From Sphingobium estronivorans (lineage in GTDB: Bacteria > Pseudomonadota > Alphaproteobacteria > Sphingomonadales > Sphingomonadaceae), in NCBI RefSeq assembly GCF_008692605.1, contig NZ_LFCT01000014.1:1-64000 (forward strand): a stretch of DNA of 64,000 nucleotides. Direction: 5' to 3'. Of this stretch, positions 37,278 to 45,791 are shown piece after piece. The notes beneath the pieces were generated by a model. The model saw only the letters and a list, made by a program, of their open reading frames with translations. It made no database searches and had not been told where the DNA came from. Made by a program: the position numbers and the translations under genes. Each line of letters opens with the position of its first letter. Position 1 is the stretch's first letter.

Positions 37278-37840
37278 GCCGACCCGTCCAGCGCGAAGAA
37301 AGCGCCGTCGCTCCACAGGCCGATAGTGTCGGCATTTTCATCAAGCGCGAGGTTCATCAGTTCATAATAGACACTGCGCGCGATGAGCGCGTCCAGACCG
37401 CCGCGAACATGGAGATAGGGATGCGGACCGTCGGGCGTTTCGCGCAGGGTGAGCCTGTTGTCGGGACCGGCGGCGACCAGATCGCCGGTATTGAGCCGAA
37501 AGGCCATGCTGCGGCCCCGGCCTTCGCCCTGGGTCTTGAGCTCGACGGCGATGAAGGGAGCGTCCTCCACCGCGATGGAGAGTTTTTCCACCGGTGTGAC
37601 GAGGACGTAGCTGCCATCGGATTCGCGGCGCAGGATGGTCGAGAAGAGCCGAACCATGGCTTCGCGGCCGATGGGAGAACCCTGATGGAACCATGTGCCG
37701 TCGCGGGCGATGCGCATGTCGCTGTCGCCGCAATGATCGGGATTCCATTGCTCCACCGGCGGCAGGCGCTTCTCGTTCAGCAGGCGCGCAATATCGGGCA
37801 GGGACAGGCTGGCGAGATCGGGGGGTGGCTCCATCGGCAT
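37274..37840 (-). CDS. DUF1285 family protein
   Basis: 188 residues beginning MPMEPPPDLASLSLPDIARLL. The conserved segment PPVEQWNPDHCGDSDMRI then DGTWFHQGSPIGREAMVRLF and DGSYVLVTPVEK is typical of DUF1285, a family of unknown function common in proteobacteria. Its stop overlaps the nudix start by 4 bp, suggesting linked expression with nudix and cca. Confidence 0.88.
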   Translation of the reverse strand: MPMEPPPDLASLSLPDIARLLNEKRLPPVEQWNPDHCGDSDMRIARDGTWFHQGSPIGREAMVRLFSTILRRESDGSYVLVTPVEKLSIAVEDAPFIAVELKTQGEGRGRSMAFRLNTGDLVAAGPDNRLTLRETPDGPHPYLHVRGGLDALIARSVYYELMNLALDENADTIGLWSDGAFFALDGSA

Positions 37841-37885
37841 GAGGTCGAGATAGGAGCGGGAGCGCGCGAAGGCAAAAGGGAAATT

Positions 37886-38425
37886 TCAGGCCCGAACAGC
37901 GATCCGGGGGCCGAGCATGCCCTGGCCGCTTATCGGGCGGCCATCGACGGAAAGGGCCAGCAGGCGGCGCGCTTCGAACGGGCCGGGACAGTCCCAGCCG
38001 CCGGTGCCCTCCGCCGAAAAGCCCCAGAAACGACCATAATATTCAGGATCGCCGATCATCATCAGCGGATCGCTTTTCTGCGCGCGGGCGGCGGTGACGA
38101 CGGCATCCATCATCGCGCGGCCATGGCCGGTGCCTTGCGCGGACGGATCGACCGCCACCGGGCCGACCATGACGAGCGGCGTCTGGCTGCCGTCCTGATG
38201 GGCAAGGGCGACCGGCCAGCTTTGCAGCGATCCGATGAGCTGGCCCTTCTCATCCTCGATCCCGAAAGAGAGTTGGGGCAGCCAGGGCATGCCATCGCGA
38301 ATCAGATAGGCGGTGCGGCCGTGCCGGTCGGAGCCGAAGGCGGCATCGAGCAGCCGTTCGATCGCATCCTGCGCCATGATGTTGAGGGGCACTATCACAG
38401 ACACGTCTTGCCGATCCGTCCTCAA
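37886..38425 (-). CDS. GNAT-family N-acetyltransferase
   Basis: Up to 179 residues. Acetyl-CoA-binding region VMVGPVAVDPSAQGTGHGRAMM, then DPEYYGRFWGFSAEG, the pattern of YhbS-like acetyltransferases. The start is uncertain: TTG 38425 opens the frame, and GTG 38404 or ATG 38377 are alternatives, none with a strong ribosome site. Target substrate unknown. Confidence 0.85.
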   Translation of the reverse strand: MRTDRQDVSVIVPLNIMAQDAIERLLDAAFGSDRHGRTAYLIRDGMPWLPQLSFGIEDEKGQLIGSLQSWPVALAHQDGSQTPLVMVGPVAVDPSAQGTGHGRAMMDAVVTAARAQKSDPLMMIGDPEYYGRFWGFSAEGTGGWDCPGPFEARRLLALSVDGRPISGQGMLGPRIAVRA

Positions 38426-38535
38426 TGGCGCATGGACGCGCCGAGAGCGGCGGGCTTTAGCGCCTGCTTCGCAAAATAAAAGTCTAAACTGGATCCCGCC
38501 CGCAGCAGGCCATATTTGCAGCAGGCAACGACCGA

Positions 38536-38931
38536 ATGTGGCGAGATATGAACAGCGGATTTGACGATTTTCTGACGTTGGAGGTGAATAATCTGGATGT
38601 GGATGTCCTGACGGGCATCTATTCGGAGGAGACGCACCTGCCCCAGCCGTTGCGCATTTCCATCCGCGCGAAGTTGAAGATCGCGGATCATTATGAGCCT
38701 GACACGCCGCTGTCGCGGTCCAAAAACTATATGGACCTGAAGCATGCCGCGACCAGCGCTTTGCCCGAAGGGCAGCATTTCACGCTGATCGAGGCGGTCG
38801 CCGACCATATCGTCGACACCATCTTCCTTCAGGACGACAAGGTCAGCCATGTGGAGGTGAAGATCGTGAAACTCGCCCTCAGCGAAAAGGGCGAGGAAAT
38901 CGGAATCACGATGGGGCGCGGGCGGAAGTAA
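38536..38931 (+). CDS. folB: Dihydroneopterin aldolase family protein
   Basis: 131 residues with a FolB-like fold pattern: LEVNNLDVDVLTGIYSEETHLPQPLRISI, NYMDLKHAAT and FTLIEAVADHIVDTIF, the last containing the conserved Glu. FolB makes the pterin precursor of folate. The family is clear, but some paralogues have other pteridine substrates. ATG 38548 is an alternative start. Confidence 0.8.
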   Translation: MWRDMNSGFDDFLTLEVNNLDVDVLTGIYSEETHLPQPLRISIRAKLKIADHYEPDTPLSRSKNYMDLKHAATSALPEGQHFTLIEAVADHIVDTIFLQDDKVSHVEVKIVKLALSEKGEEIGITMGRGRK

Positions 38932-38943
38932 CGCTCCAGCCTC

Positions 38944-39888
38944 TCAGCCTTTGATCAGGCCGATCTCGCGCAGGCGTTCCGTCAGATAATCGTGCGCAGT
39001 GATGGGTTGCTCGCGGCGGGGATGGCCCGCATCCACGCATTGCGGCAGCGCGTCGATCAGGAAATCGGGGCGCAGGTGCAGGAAGAAGGGCATGGAATAG
39101 CGGGAATAGCCCCGGCGTTCCGGCGGCGGATTGACGACCCGATGGCTGGTCGAGGGAAGAGCGTGGTTGGTCAGCCGCTGGAGCATGTCGCCCACATTGA
39201 TGGCGAGCGCACCGGGCGGCGGAACCACCGGGAGCCAGTTGCCGTCGCGATCCTTGAGTTCCAGGCCGCCTTCCTCCGCGCCCAGCAGCAGGGTGATGAG
39301 GTTGATGTCCTCATGCGCGCCGGCACGGATGCCGGGGGCGTGGGGCGAGACCGGCGGATAATGGAGCAGGCGCAGGATTGAATTGCCATTCTCGACCGGA
39401 CTGTCGAACCAGCGGTCCTCCAGGCCCAGATAGAGAGCGATGGCGGAGAGCAGTTCGCCGCCGATGCGGTCGAACTCCGCATAGAGGCGAGCGAAGGTTT
39501 CGCGAAATTCAGGCAGTTCGTCCGGCCAGATATTGGGCGGCATGGTCTCGCTGAGCGGATCGCCTGCGGGCAGGTCGCGGCCGACATGCCAGAATTCCTT
39601 GAGGTCGTTCTCGCTCGCGCCCTTGGCGATCTCCACGCCGAAAGCGGTATAGCCGCGCTGGCCGCCATTATATTTGGCGTCATAGCGCCGCTTTGCTTCC
39701 TCCGGCAGCGCGAAGAACTGGCGCGCGAGCGTCCAGCCCTTGTCGATCAGCGCCTGATCCATGCCATGGTCCTTCACCATGGCGAAGCCGAAGCGCTGGA
39801 AGGACCCGCCGAAGGCCGCGGCGAAGTCGGCTTTGGTCATCTCGCCCAAGGACAGGACGGGCACCTGGGCCGGCATCGATTGCGACAC
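38944..39888 (-). CDS. Isopenicillin N synthase-family 2OG-Fe(II) oxygenase
   Basis: 314 residues with an N-terminal non-haem dioxygenase domain (RFGFAMVKDHGMDQ) and the 2OG-Fe(II) core: iron ligands His-x-Asp in GAHEDINLITLL and distal His in STSHRVV, with the cosubstrate motif SRYSMPFF. The substrate is unknown; in this family it is often a small metabolite. Divergent from the EVE gene. Confidence 0.9.
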   Translation of the reverse strand: MSQSMPAQVPVLSLGEMTKADFAAAFGGSFQRFGFAMVKDHGMDQALIDKGWTLARQFFALPEEAKRRYDAKYNGGQRGYTAFGVEIAKGASENDLKEFWHVGRDLPAGDPLSETMPPNIWPDELPEFRETFARLYAEFDRIGGELLSAIALYLGLEDRWFDSPVENGNSILRLLHYPPVSPHAPGIRAGAHEDINLITLLLGAEEGGLELKDRDGNWLPVVPPPGALAINVGDMLQRLTNHALPSTSHRVVNPPPERRGYSRYSMPFFLHLRPDFLIDALPQCVDAGHPRREQPITAHDYLTERLREIGLIKG

Positions 39889-39994
39889 TTTCTTGTCTCC
39901 GAAAATCCATTTGATTGGTCCGGCGCGCCATGGGGCGACGACCAGCTATGCGCGCATCCTTGATCGTCCTTGGCGGCTGATGCAAGGAGAGGTC

Positions 39995-40402
39995 ATGAAC
40001 TACTGGCTGATGAAATCCGAACCCGATGTCTTTTCCTACGACGATCTGGTCGCGAAGGGAAAGGCGGAATGGGACGGCGTGCGCAACTATGCCGCGCAGA
40101 ACAATATGAAAGCGATGCGAAAGGGCGACCTGTCGATCTTCTACCACAGCAATATCGGGATCGAAGCCGTGGGCATCATGGAGATCGTCGAGGAAGCCGC
40201 ACCCGACAGCACGGACGACACGGGCAAGTGGATCGCCGTGCATGTCGGGCCGAAGGAAAAGCTCGCCAGACCGGTCACATTGAAGACCATGAAGGCAGAT
40301 CCCGCGCTGGCCGACATGGTGATGATCCGCCAGTCGCGCCTGTCCGTTTCCCCGCTGACCGAGGCGGAGTTCCATCATATCGTCAATTTGTCAAAGGCTT
40401 GA
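39995..40402 (+). CDS. EVE domain protein
   Basis: 135 residues starting MNYWLMKSEPDVFSYDDL, the hallmark of stand-alone EVE (PUA-like) proteins, with WDGVRNYAAQNNM and GDLSIFYHSN. EVE domains bind modified bases in DNA or RNA. AAGGAGAGG precedes ATG 39995. A terminator follows at once. Confidence 0.93.
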   Translation: MNYWLMKSEPDVFSYDDLVAKGKAEWDGVRNYAAQNNMKAMRKGDLSIFYHSNIGIEAVGIMEIVEEAAPDSTDDTGKWIAVHVGPKEKLARPVTLKTMKADPALADMVMIRQSRLSVSPLTEAEFHHIVNLSKA

Positions 40403-40404
40403 AG

Positions 40405-40441
40405 GACGGTTGCGGAAAACGCAATCGGTCGGTCTTTTTTT
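40405..40441 (+). terminator. Rho-independent terminator of the EVE gene
   Basis: GAC-GGTTGCG pairs with CGCAATC-G-GTC around GAAAA (one bulged G, one G-U), and seven T follow at 40435-40441. It begins 3 bp after the stop codon. Confidence 0.85.
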
Positions 40442-40533
40442 GCGATTGTCCTTTCCCGATGGCGCGCCATATCCGCGCCAACAAAATAGAATAATTCAGA
40501 GGTGTTTGATCGGCATTCACAAGGAGTTTACCC

Positions 40534-40818
40534 ATGCGAATGCTGTCCAAGTTTGTCCTGTCCGCCGTGGTCGCCGCTGGTGCGGTGAGCGCTCCGGCCC
40601 ACGCCGAAGATGCTGCCAAGCAGCAGTTCACGCACGAAGGTTATACCTATGTGTATGACGTCAAGGACACGAAGACCGGCCAGATGATTTCGGGCCGTCG
40701 GTATCCCGATGCCGTCGCCTTCAATCTTTCCGTCAAGAACGGCCGCGTGTCGGGCGTTTCCGGCGGCCAGCAGGTCTCGTTCAAGGTTGAGGACGCCCGC
40801 GGCGCCGCTTCCGAATAA
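40534..40818 (+). CDS. Small secreted protein of unknown function
   Basis: 94 residues with a signal peptide (MRMLSKFVLSAVVAAGAVSAPAHAE is the exported leader, cleavage after AHA). The mature part has YTYVYDVKDTKTGQMISGRR and a C-terminal beta-like segment. No family recognised. AAGGAG lies 7 nt before ATG 40534, and a strong terminator follows, so it is a single-gene unit. Confidence 0.8.
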   Translation: MRMLSKFVLSAVVAAGAVSAPAHAEDAAKQQFTHEGYTYVYDVKDTKTGQMISGRRYPDAVAFNLSVKNGRVSGVSGGQQVSFKVEDARGAASE

Positions 40819-40839
40819 GCTTTTCGATCCTTGATCGAT

Positions 40840-40875
40840 AAAAAGGGCGGCTTCCGATGGGAAGCCGCCCTTTTT
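40840..40875. terminator. Bidirectional Rho-independent terminator
   Basis: AAAAAGGGCGGCTTCC and GGAAGCCGCCCTTTTT form a perfect 16-bp stem with loop GATG. It serves the small secreted gene on plus and the glycine-zipper gene on minus, with T-runs on both sides. Confidence 0.95.
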
Positions 40876-40876
40876 G

Positions 40877-41179
40877 TTAGCGGCAGTGGCGCTTGCTGTC
40901 GATTTCCTTACCCAGCAATGCGCCGCCCGCAGCGCCCAGGATCGTGCCGGTGGCGCGGTCGCCACGGGTATCGATGGCGCGACCGACCAGGGCGCCGCCA
41001 ACGCCACCGACAATCAGCCCGGTCGTGCCGTTGGACTTGCGGCAATACATACGACCATCGCGCCCGCGCCATTCGCGATATTGATAATGGCGGCGGGCGT
41101 TGGCGCCGTCAGTCGGAATTGCCATCGAAACGGGAATGGCCAGCGAAACGGCGGCCAGGGCCATGATAGCTTTACGCAT
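40877..41179 (-). CDS. Glycine-zipper (2TM) envelope protein
   Basis: 100 residues from ATG 41179, with GGAGGAG just upstream. A signal peptide is followed by a basic stretch (ARRHYQYREW) and a glycine zipper (GLIVGGVGGALVGRAID and GTILGAAGGALLGKEID), the repeat typical of 17-kDa/SlyB-like envelope proteins. No lipobox seen. Role unknown, likely membrane-associated. Confidence 0.88.
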   Translation of the reverse strand: MRKAIMALAAVSLAIPVSMAIPTDGANARRHYQYREWRGRDGRMYCRKSNGTTGLIVGGVGGALVGRAIDTRGDRATGTILGAAGGALLGKEIDSKRHCR

Positions 41180-41355
41180 TGTATCTCCTCCAAAAGGCGT
41201 GCTTTGCTGTTCAACCCGTTCATATTGATCGAAGTTGCATGAACCTGCGACAACGGCGCATCGCATTGTTTTCCCTTGGATAAAATCTGGGATGAGGTGA
41301 AGAAAGCGCGCGATGAAGCGGAAATCGGGCGGCCATTCCTCCCCCTTTCAGAGCT

Positions 41356-41393
41356 CCGTAAAAAATTATCCGCAATTATCCACAGCTTTACGG
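41356..41393. promoter_or_regulatory. Two DnaA-box-like 9-mers inside an inverted repeat
   Basis: TTATCCACA (41376-41384) matches the DnaA box consensus, and TTATCCGCA (41366-41374) differs by one base. The pair is flanked by CCGTAAA (41356-41362) and TTTACGG (41387-41393). A binding or titration site is possible; not enough here to call an origin. Confidence 0.35.
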
Positions 41394-41549
41394 GGAATCT
41401 GCCTTTGAAGCGCAAGATTCCGCTTTGAGCGACTCGCTTTTGGTGAGAGCATTCTCTTATCGGAAAGGACGGGAGACAGAGAAATCTGGATGCTAAAGTC
41501 AGTGAGAAATCAGTGACTTGAAGGACTTTTCGAACGTCGGGAAGGAAGC

Positions 41550-41618
41550 ATGGACCGTGAGGAAAATGCGGAAAGCCGATGGTTCTCAATGGACGATGCT
41601 GTGCACGCGCGAAAGTGA
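41550..41618 (+). CDS. Candidate 22-residue leader or small protein
   Basis: ATG 41550 follows GGGAAGG with 4-nt spacing. The peptide begins MDREENAESRWFSMDD and ends HARK: acidic first half, basic end. A terminator lies 160 bp downstream with no other gene between, so the transcript could be an sRNA or encode this peptide. No family recognised. Confidence 0.35.
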   Translation: MDREENAESRWFSMDDAVHARK

Positions 41619-41778
41619 ACGTCGGGCATCGAATAAAGAGAACAGGCTGCGGGAGACCGGCCGCCCGGCCGAGCAAACGGAGCCAACACGATAGAAAAGC
41701 CTTTCAGGCAGACCTATCGCGCGCCGAGTCCGATGATCGCATCTCGAAAGAGAAGCGGATCGAGAGACGCGACGGAAG

Positions 41779-41810
41779 TGGGGACCGGCAGCAATGCCGG
41801 CCCCCATTTT
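41779..41810 (+). terminator. Rho-independent terminator with no gene before it
   Basis: TGGGG-A-CCGGCA pairs with TGCCGG-C-CCCCA around GCAA (one A-C mismatch), followed by TTTT. It implies a plus-strand transcript from the low-coding region. Confidence 0.7.
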
Positions 41811-41913
41811 GCGTTTCGGGATGGATCATACAGGGCGGGATGTTTCATTTATACCATCGCGCTCGGTCTTCGACCGATCAAAAGTGGGTTTCGCTCAGGC
41901 GCCGGGCGGGCTT

Positions 41914-42080
41914 TACCAAGTTCCAATGAGTCAAACTCATCGCGCCTTGGTATTAGAGCATCGTTCGAAAAAGTGGGCGAGCCGGAGGCGCGTGACTCCG
42001 AGCTCGGGTTTTTCGTAAAAACGATGCGACAACAAAGGAGGTGAGCAAGCGGCCCGTGTCCGATTGAGCGCAGCTTGCTC
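41914..42080 (-). repeat. Dispersed palindromic intergenic element, copy 2, with extra hairpins
   Basis: Read on the minus strand it matches copy 1 at 14197. GAGCAAGC/GCTTGCTC (42080-42073 and 42050-42043) closes a 22-nt loop, then comes TTTGTTGTCGCATC, then a stem GCATCG/CGATGC with CGAAAAA (41966-41972) and TTTTTCG (42009-42015). An inserted arm CGAGCCGGAG...CTCCGAGCTCG extends it. TACCAAG (41914-41920) with CTTGGTA (41946-41952), enclosing ATGAGT/ACTCAT, forms a third adjoining hairpin. Confidence 0.85.
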
Positions 42081-42219
42081 TAGGGTGTGTGGGGATTTAG
42101 CCCATGGCGGGCTGCAAATGCGGCTTTCTGCGCTTCCGGTGCTCACCTACTTTAAATACGCTGCGCGCCGGTTCTCGAACGCCACCATTTTCGCCTCACC
42201 CTGAACTCATTCCCTCACC

Positions 42220-42870
42220 CTAGGCGAGTTTTCGTGCCCGCTCTCTCCACGCCTCCGCCAGCAGGGGCATGTCGGCCAACATTCTCACGGCGTCGGGGTC
42301 GCTCTTGTGGCCGCCTCCGATCAGCAGACGAAACACCCGCGCAATCGACCAGTCCGGCAAAGGCCGTTCGAGCAAGGTCATTTGCAGGCCCGACTTTGCT
42401 TCGCCCTCCCGAACAACCCGGAAATAAATTCCGCAGCGCGCCGTCTTCACGACCGTCGCCATAATGTCCTTTTCCCCGAAGCGATGATCCAGCTTCCAGC
42501 AGGGTTGTCGGCCATGGCTGACCTCCACCACCGCGCTGCCCAGCGAGAAACGGTCGCCCAGGCAAATTTCCGCCTCCGTCATCCCGCTCGAGGCGATATT
42601 CTCGCCAAAGGCGCCGGGGGCATCGAGCAACCGATGCCCCGGCTTACGCTCGCGCCACCAGTCATAATGGTCTTGCGGATAAAGATGGATCGCTTTGTCC
42701 CAGCCGCCATGATGCACCGTGTCGGCGACGCTATCGCCTTCGACGCCCAGCCAGCCGATCCGCACGGCGCCGTCGACGGGTTTCTTCGCGATGGCGCTAT
42801 AGTCCCCGTCCCGAAAGGGCAGGGGTGTTCCCGTCAACAGGGCGTTGATGGTCATGCATGTGTCGGTCAT
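42220..42870 (-). CDS. MOSC domain protein (YiiM-like)
   Basis: About 216 residues. MOSC core: VEGDSVADTVHHGGWDKAIHLYP, GAFGENIASSG, ICLGDRFSLGSAVVEVSHGRQPC with the conserved Cys, and a C-terminal 3-alpha-type region. Related YiiM reduces N-hydroxylated compounds using molybdenum cofactor. The start is uncertain: GTG 42885, ATG 42870 or ATG 42855. Confidence 0.87.
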   Translation of the reverse strand: MTDTCMTINALLTGTPLPFRDGDYSAIAKKPVDGAVRIGWLGVEGDSVADTVHHGGWDKAIHLYPQDHYDWWRERKPGHRLLDAPGAFGENIASSGMTEAEICLGDRFSLGSAVVEVSHGRQPCWKLDHRFGEKDIMATVVKTARCGIYFRVVREGEAKSGLQMTLLERPLPDWSIARVFRLLIGGGHKSDPDAVRMLADMPLLAEAWRERARKLA

Positions 42871-42910
42871 GCCCCAGATTGCCACAGGCGCTGGGCGAAG
42901 GCCAATGCCC

Positions 42911-43138
42911 TTAGGCCGCGGACAGTTCCGATCCCAGTTTCAGCACCTCGCTGCCGCTGTCGGTCGTCACCAAATAGGCCGGGTTCCGGCTGGAGCCATT
43001 GCGGCGAATGACCGTGCCCTCGATCGTGCGTTCGACCTGCCGGTCGAAACGCTCGGCGATCCGTCCCCGGCCGACGCCCTGTCCCCAGTTCCACCTGACC
43101 CTTGTTCCTTTGCGAAAGCTCTCGGTCATTTTCAGCAT
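42911..43138 (-). CDS. Hypervirulence-associated TUDOR-domain protein (DUF2945-like)
   Basis: 75 residues. FRKGTRVRWNWGQGVGRGRIAERF then GTVIRRNGSSRNPAYLV matches the small TUDOR-like family named hypervirulence-associated. Function is unknown. AGGAG lies just before ATG 43138; ATG 43129 is the alternative. Confidence 0.82.
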   Translation of the reverse strand: MLKMTESFRKGTRVRWNWGQGVGRGRIAERFDRQVERTIEGTVIRRNGSSRNPAYLVTTDSGSEVLKLGSELSAA

Positions 43139-43254
43139 TCTCTCCTAAAAGGGGCAACCGCGCCGGCCGGTCCTCATTGCTGCCATCATGCAAAATTCAC
43201 CGATCCGATCCGGGTTCCCTTGGGTTTTGCGATTGGCTGCGGTAAGGGCGGCGG

Positions 43255-44433
43255 ATGGATGTTAAGGGGCTTCGCGTCGCGCTCTTCAGCGGCAATTATA
43301 ATTACGTCCGCGATGGCGCGAACCAGGCGCTCAATCGCTTCGTGGGCTATTTGCTGCGGCAGGGAGCGGCGGTGCGCATCTATTCCGCCACCACGGACAC
43401 GCCCGCTTTCGAACCCACCGGTGATCTGGTCAGCGCGCCTTCCGTCGCAGTCCCTGGGCGTCGCGAATATCGGATTCCCTATCGCATGTCGGCGGCCGTG
43501 CGCCGCGACCTGAAGGCTTTCCGTCCGAATTTGGTTCATGTTTCCAGTCCCGACCCGCTGGGACATCGCGCCGTCGCCTGGGCGCGCAATCACGGGCTGC
43601 CCGCGATTGCCTCGGTCCATACGCGGTTCGAAACCTACCCGCGCTATTACGGACTCGCTTTTCTGGAGCCGACGATCGAATCGTTGCTCCGCCGCTTCTA
43701 CCGCCGCTGCGACGCCATCGTTGCGCCGTCCGAATCGATGGCTCAACTCCTGCGCGAACAGCGGATGAGCTATGATGTCGGCATCTGGACCCGCGGCATC
43801 GATCGGGAGATTTTCCATCCCGGCCGTCGCGACATGGCCTGGCGCCAGTCCTTCGGCATAGCGGATGACGAACCCGTCATCGGCTTTATCGGCCGTCTCG
43901 TGATGGAAAAGGGGCTGGACGTCTTTTCCGACACCATAGACCATCTGGCGACCAGGAATGTTCGCCACAAGGTGCTGATCGTCGGGGAAGGCCCCGCCCG
44001 CGAATGGTTCGAGAACCGGTTGCCGAATGCGGTATTCACCGGATTTCAGAAAGGCCCTGATCTGGGCCGCGCGGTCGCCAGCATGGACATGCTGTTCAAC
44101 CCCAGCGTCACCGAAACCTTCGGCAATGTGACTCTGGAGGCGATGGCTTGCGGCCTGCCTACCGTCGCGGCTCGCGCCACGGGCAGCGAGAGCCTTGTCA
44201 CCGAAGGCGTCACCGGGCGCCTGATCCGTCCGGGCGCGATCACGGCCTTTGCCGACGCGCTGGCCGCCTATTGCACCGATTCCGCCGCACGGGCCGGCGC
44301 CGGGGCCGCCGCCATGCGTGAGGCGGAGCGCTATGGCTGGGATCAGGTGAACCAGGCGTTGGTCGATACCTATGTCCGCATCATCCGTCAGCGTGAACAT
44401 GGGGCGCTGGTTCGGTCCAGTCCCGTTCCCTGA
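43255..44433 (+). CDS. GT4-family glycosyltransferase (MgtA-like mannosyltransferase)
   Basis: 392 residues. N-terminal Rossmann domain (RVALFSGNYNYVRDGANQAL), HVSSPDPLGHRAVAWAR, SVHTRFETYPRYY, GFIGRLVMEKGLDVF, and the retaining-GT E-x7-E motif in SVTETFGNVTLEAMACGLP. It resembles GDP-mannose-dependent alpha-mannosyltransferases acting on glycolipids. Donor and acceptor are not proven; no glycan cluster surrounds it. Confidence 0.88.
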   Translation: MDVKGLRVALFSGNYNYVRDGANQALNRFVGYLLRQGAAVRIYSATTDTPAFEPTGDLVSAPSVAVPGRREYRIPYRMSAAVRRDLKAFRPNLVHVSSPDPLGHRAVAWARNHGLPAIASVHTRFETYPRYYGLAFLEPTIESLLRRFYRRCDAIVAPSESMAQLLREQRMSYDVGIWTRGIDREIFHPGRRDMAWRQSFGIADDEPVIGFIGRLVMEKGLDVFSDTIDHLATRNVRHKVLIVGEGPAREWFENRLPNAVFTGFQKGPDLGRAVASMDMLFNPSVTETFGNVTLEAMACGLPTVAARATGSESLVTEGVTGRLIRPGAITAFADALAAYCTDSAARAGAGAAAMREAERYGWDQVNQALVDTYVRIIRQREHGALVRSSPVP

Positions 44434-44477
44434 CCAAAGCATTCCCTGAAAGCCAAAGCGCTCCTATATCGAGGGCG

Positions 44478-45791
44478 ATGCCCGATCTTTTCGCTCCCGA
44501 TGACCTTCCCACCACCAATCCGGCGGATGCTCCGCTGGCGGACAAGTTGCGCCCTTGCACCCTCACCGATGTGGTGGGGCAGGATCATCTGACCGGCCCG
44601 GAAGGCGCCATCGGGCGGATGGTCGCCGCCGGACGCCTGTCATCGATCATCCTCTGGGGGCCGCCGGGCACGGGCAAGACCACCATCTCCCGCCTGCTGG
44701 CCGATGCCGTCGGCATGCGTTTCGAGCCGATCTCCGCTGTCTTCTCCGGTGTAGCGGACCTCAAGAAGGTTTTCGCCACTGCGAAGGACTATGCCCGGCG
44801 GGGCGAGAAGACGCTGCTGTTCGTCGACGAAATTCACCGCTTCAATCGCGCCCAGCAGGACAGCTTCCTCCCTTTCGTGGAGGACGGCACTGTCACGCTG
44901 GTCGGCGCGACCACGGAAAATCCGAGTTTCGAACTCAACGCCGCGCTTCTCTCCCGCGCGCAGGTGCTGATCCTGCGTCGCCTTGACGCGAGTGCCCTGG
45001 AACAGCTCCTCGACCGTTCAGAGGCGTTGACGGGCCGTCCCCTGCCACTCGACGCCGCCGCCCGCGAAGCGTTGTTGGCCAGCGCGGATGGCGACGGGCG
45101 TTTCCTGCTCAATCAGGTGGAAACACTCTATTCCATCGACATTCCCGAACCGCTTGACCCCGCAGGGCTGTCAGCGTTGCTTCACCGGCGCGTCGCGGTG
45201 TACGACAAGGATCGGGAGGGTCATTACAACCTCATCTCCGCGCTGCACAAAAGCCTGCGCGGGTCCGATCCGCAGGCCGCGCTTTATTATCTCGCCCGCA
45301 TGCTCACAGCGGGGGAGGAGCCCCTCTATGTGCTACGCCGTCTGGTCCGCTTTGCCGTGGAGGATATCGGCCTTGCCGACCCGCAGGCCGTCGTCCAGTG
45401 CCTCGCCGCCAAGGATAGCTACGAATTCCTTGGGTCGCCCGAAGGGGAGCTCGCCATTGTGCAGGCTTGTCTTTATTGCGCGACGGCGCCCAAATCCAAC
45501 GCCGCCTACAGCGCCATGAAATCGGCGTGGAGGTCCGCCCGCGAAACCGGCTCGCTGATGCCGCCGCAGAACATCCTGAACGCCCCGACCAAGCTCATGA
45601 AGAATATCGGCTATGGCAAGGGCTATCATTACGACCATGATGCGGAGGAAGGCTTTTCCGGCGACAATTACTGGCCGGAGGAGATACAGCCCCAGACTTT
45701 CTATGCCCCGACCGAGCGGGGCTTCGAAGCGCGCATTGCCGAGCGCATCGCTTATTGGAACCGCCTGAGAGCCGAACGCCATACGCAATGA
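44478..45791 (+). CDS. rarA: Replication-associated recombination protein A
   Basis: 437 residues, AAA+ clamp-loader-like: Walker [10 protein letters not shown], Walker [11 protein letters not shown], sensor [12 protein letters not shown], and the C-terminal MgsA/RarA tetramer domain ([20 protein letters not shown]). It acts at stalled replication forks. Its stop overlaps the next gene by 4 bp (ATGA). Confidence 0.95.
   Translation: MPDLFAPDDLPTTNPADAPLADKLRPCTLTDVVGQDHLTGPEGAIGRMVAAGRLSSIILWGPPGTGKTTISRLLADAVGMRFEPISAVFSGVADLKKVFATAKDYARRGEKTLLFVDEIHRFNRAQQDSFLPFVEDGTVTLVGATTENPSFELNAALLSRAQVLILRRLDASALEQLLDRSEALTGRPLPLDAAAREALLASADGDGRFLLNQVETLYSIDIPEPLDPAGLSALLHRRVAVYDKDREGHYNLISALHKSLRGSDPQAALYYLARMLTAGEEPLYVLRRLVRFAVEDIGLADPQAVVQCLAAKDSYEFLGSPEGELAIVQACLYCATAPKSNAAYSAMKSAWRSARETGSLMPPQNILNAPTKLMKNIGYGKGYHYDHDAEEGFSGDNYWPEEIQPQTFYAPTERGFEARIAERIAYWNRLRAERHTQ

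Larger units (their letters stand above)
41180..42219. other. About 1 kb low-coding intergenic region
   Basis: No convincing long gene on either strand and lower GC than the neighbours. It contains a DnaA-box-like pair in an inverted repeat (41356-41393), a 22-codon ORF with a ribosome site (41550-41618), a strong plus-strand terminator (41779-41810), and the large palindromic element with adjoining hairpin (41914-42080). The stretch 42081-42219 holds nothing I can assign. Confidence 0.7.

Noticed and set aside
41356-41393. Chromosome origin
   Set aside because: Only two DnaA-like boxes and no flanking origin genes (dnaA, hemE, parA/parB) in the window.
41531-41565. Resemblance to the SRP RNA GGAAGGAAGCA motif
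   Set aside because: The flanking conserved CAGG and pairing needed for SRP domain IV are absent; the purine run is better read as a ribosome site.
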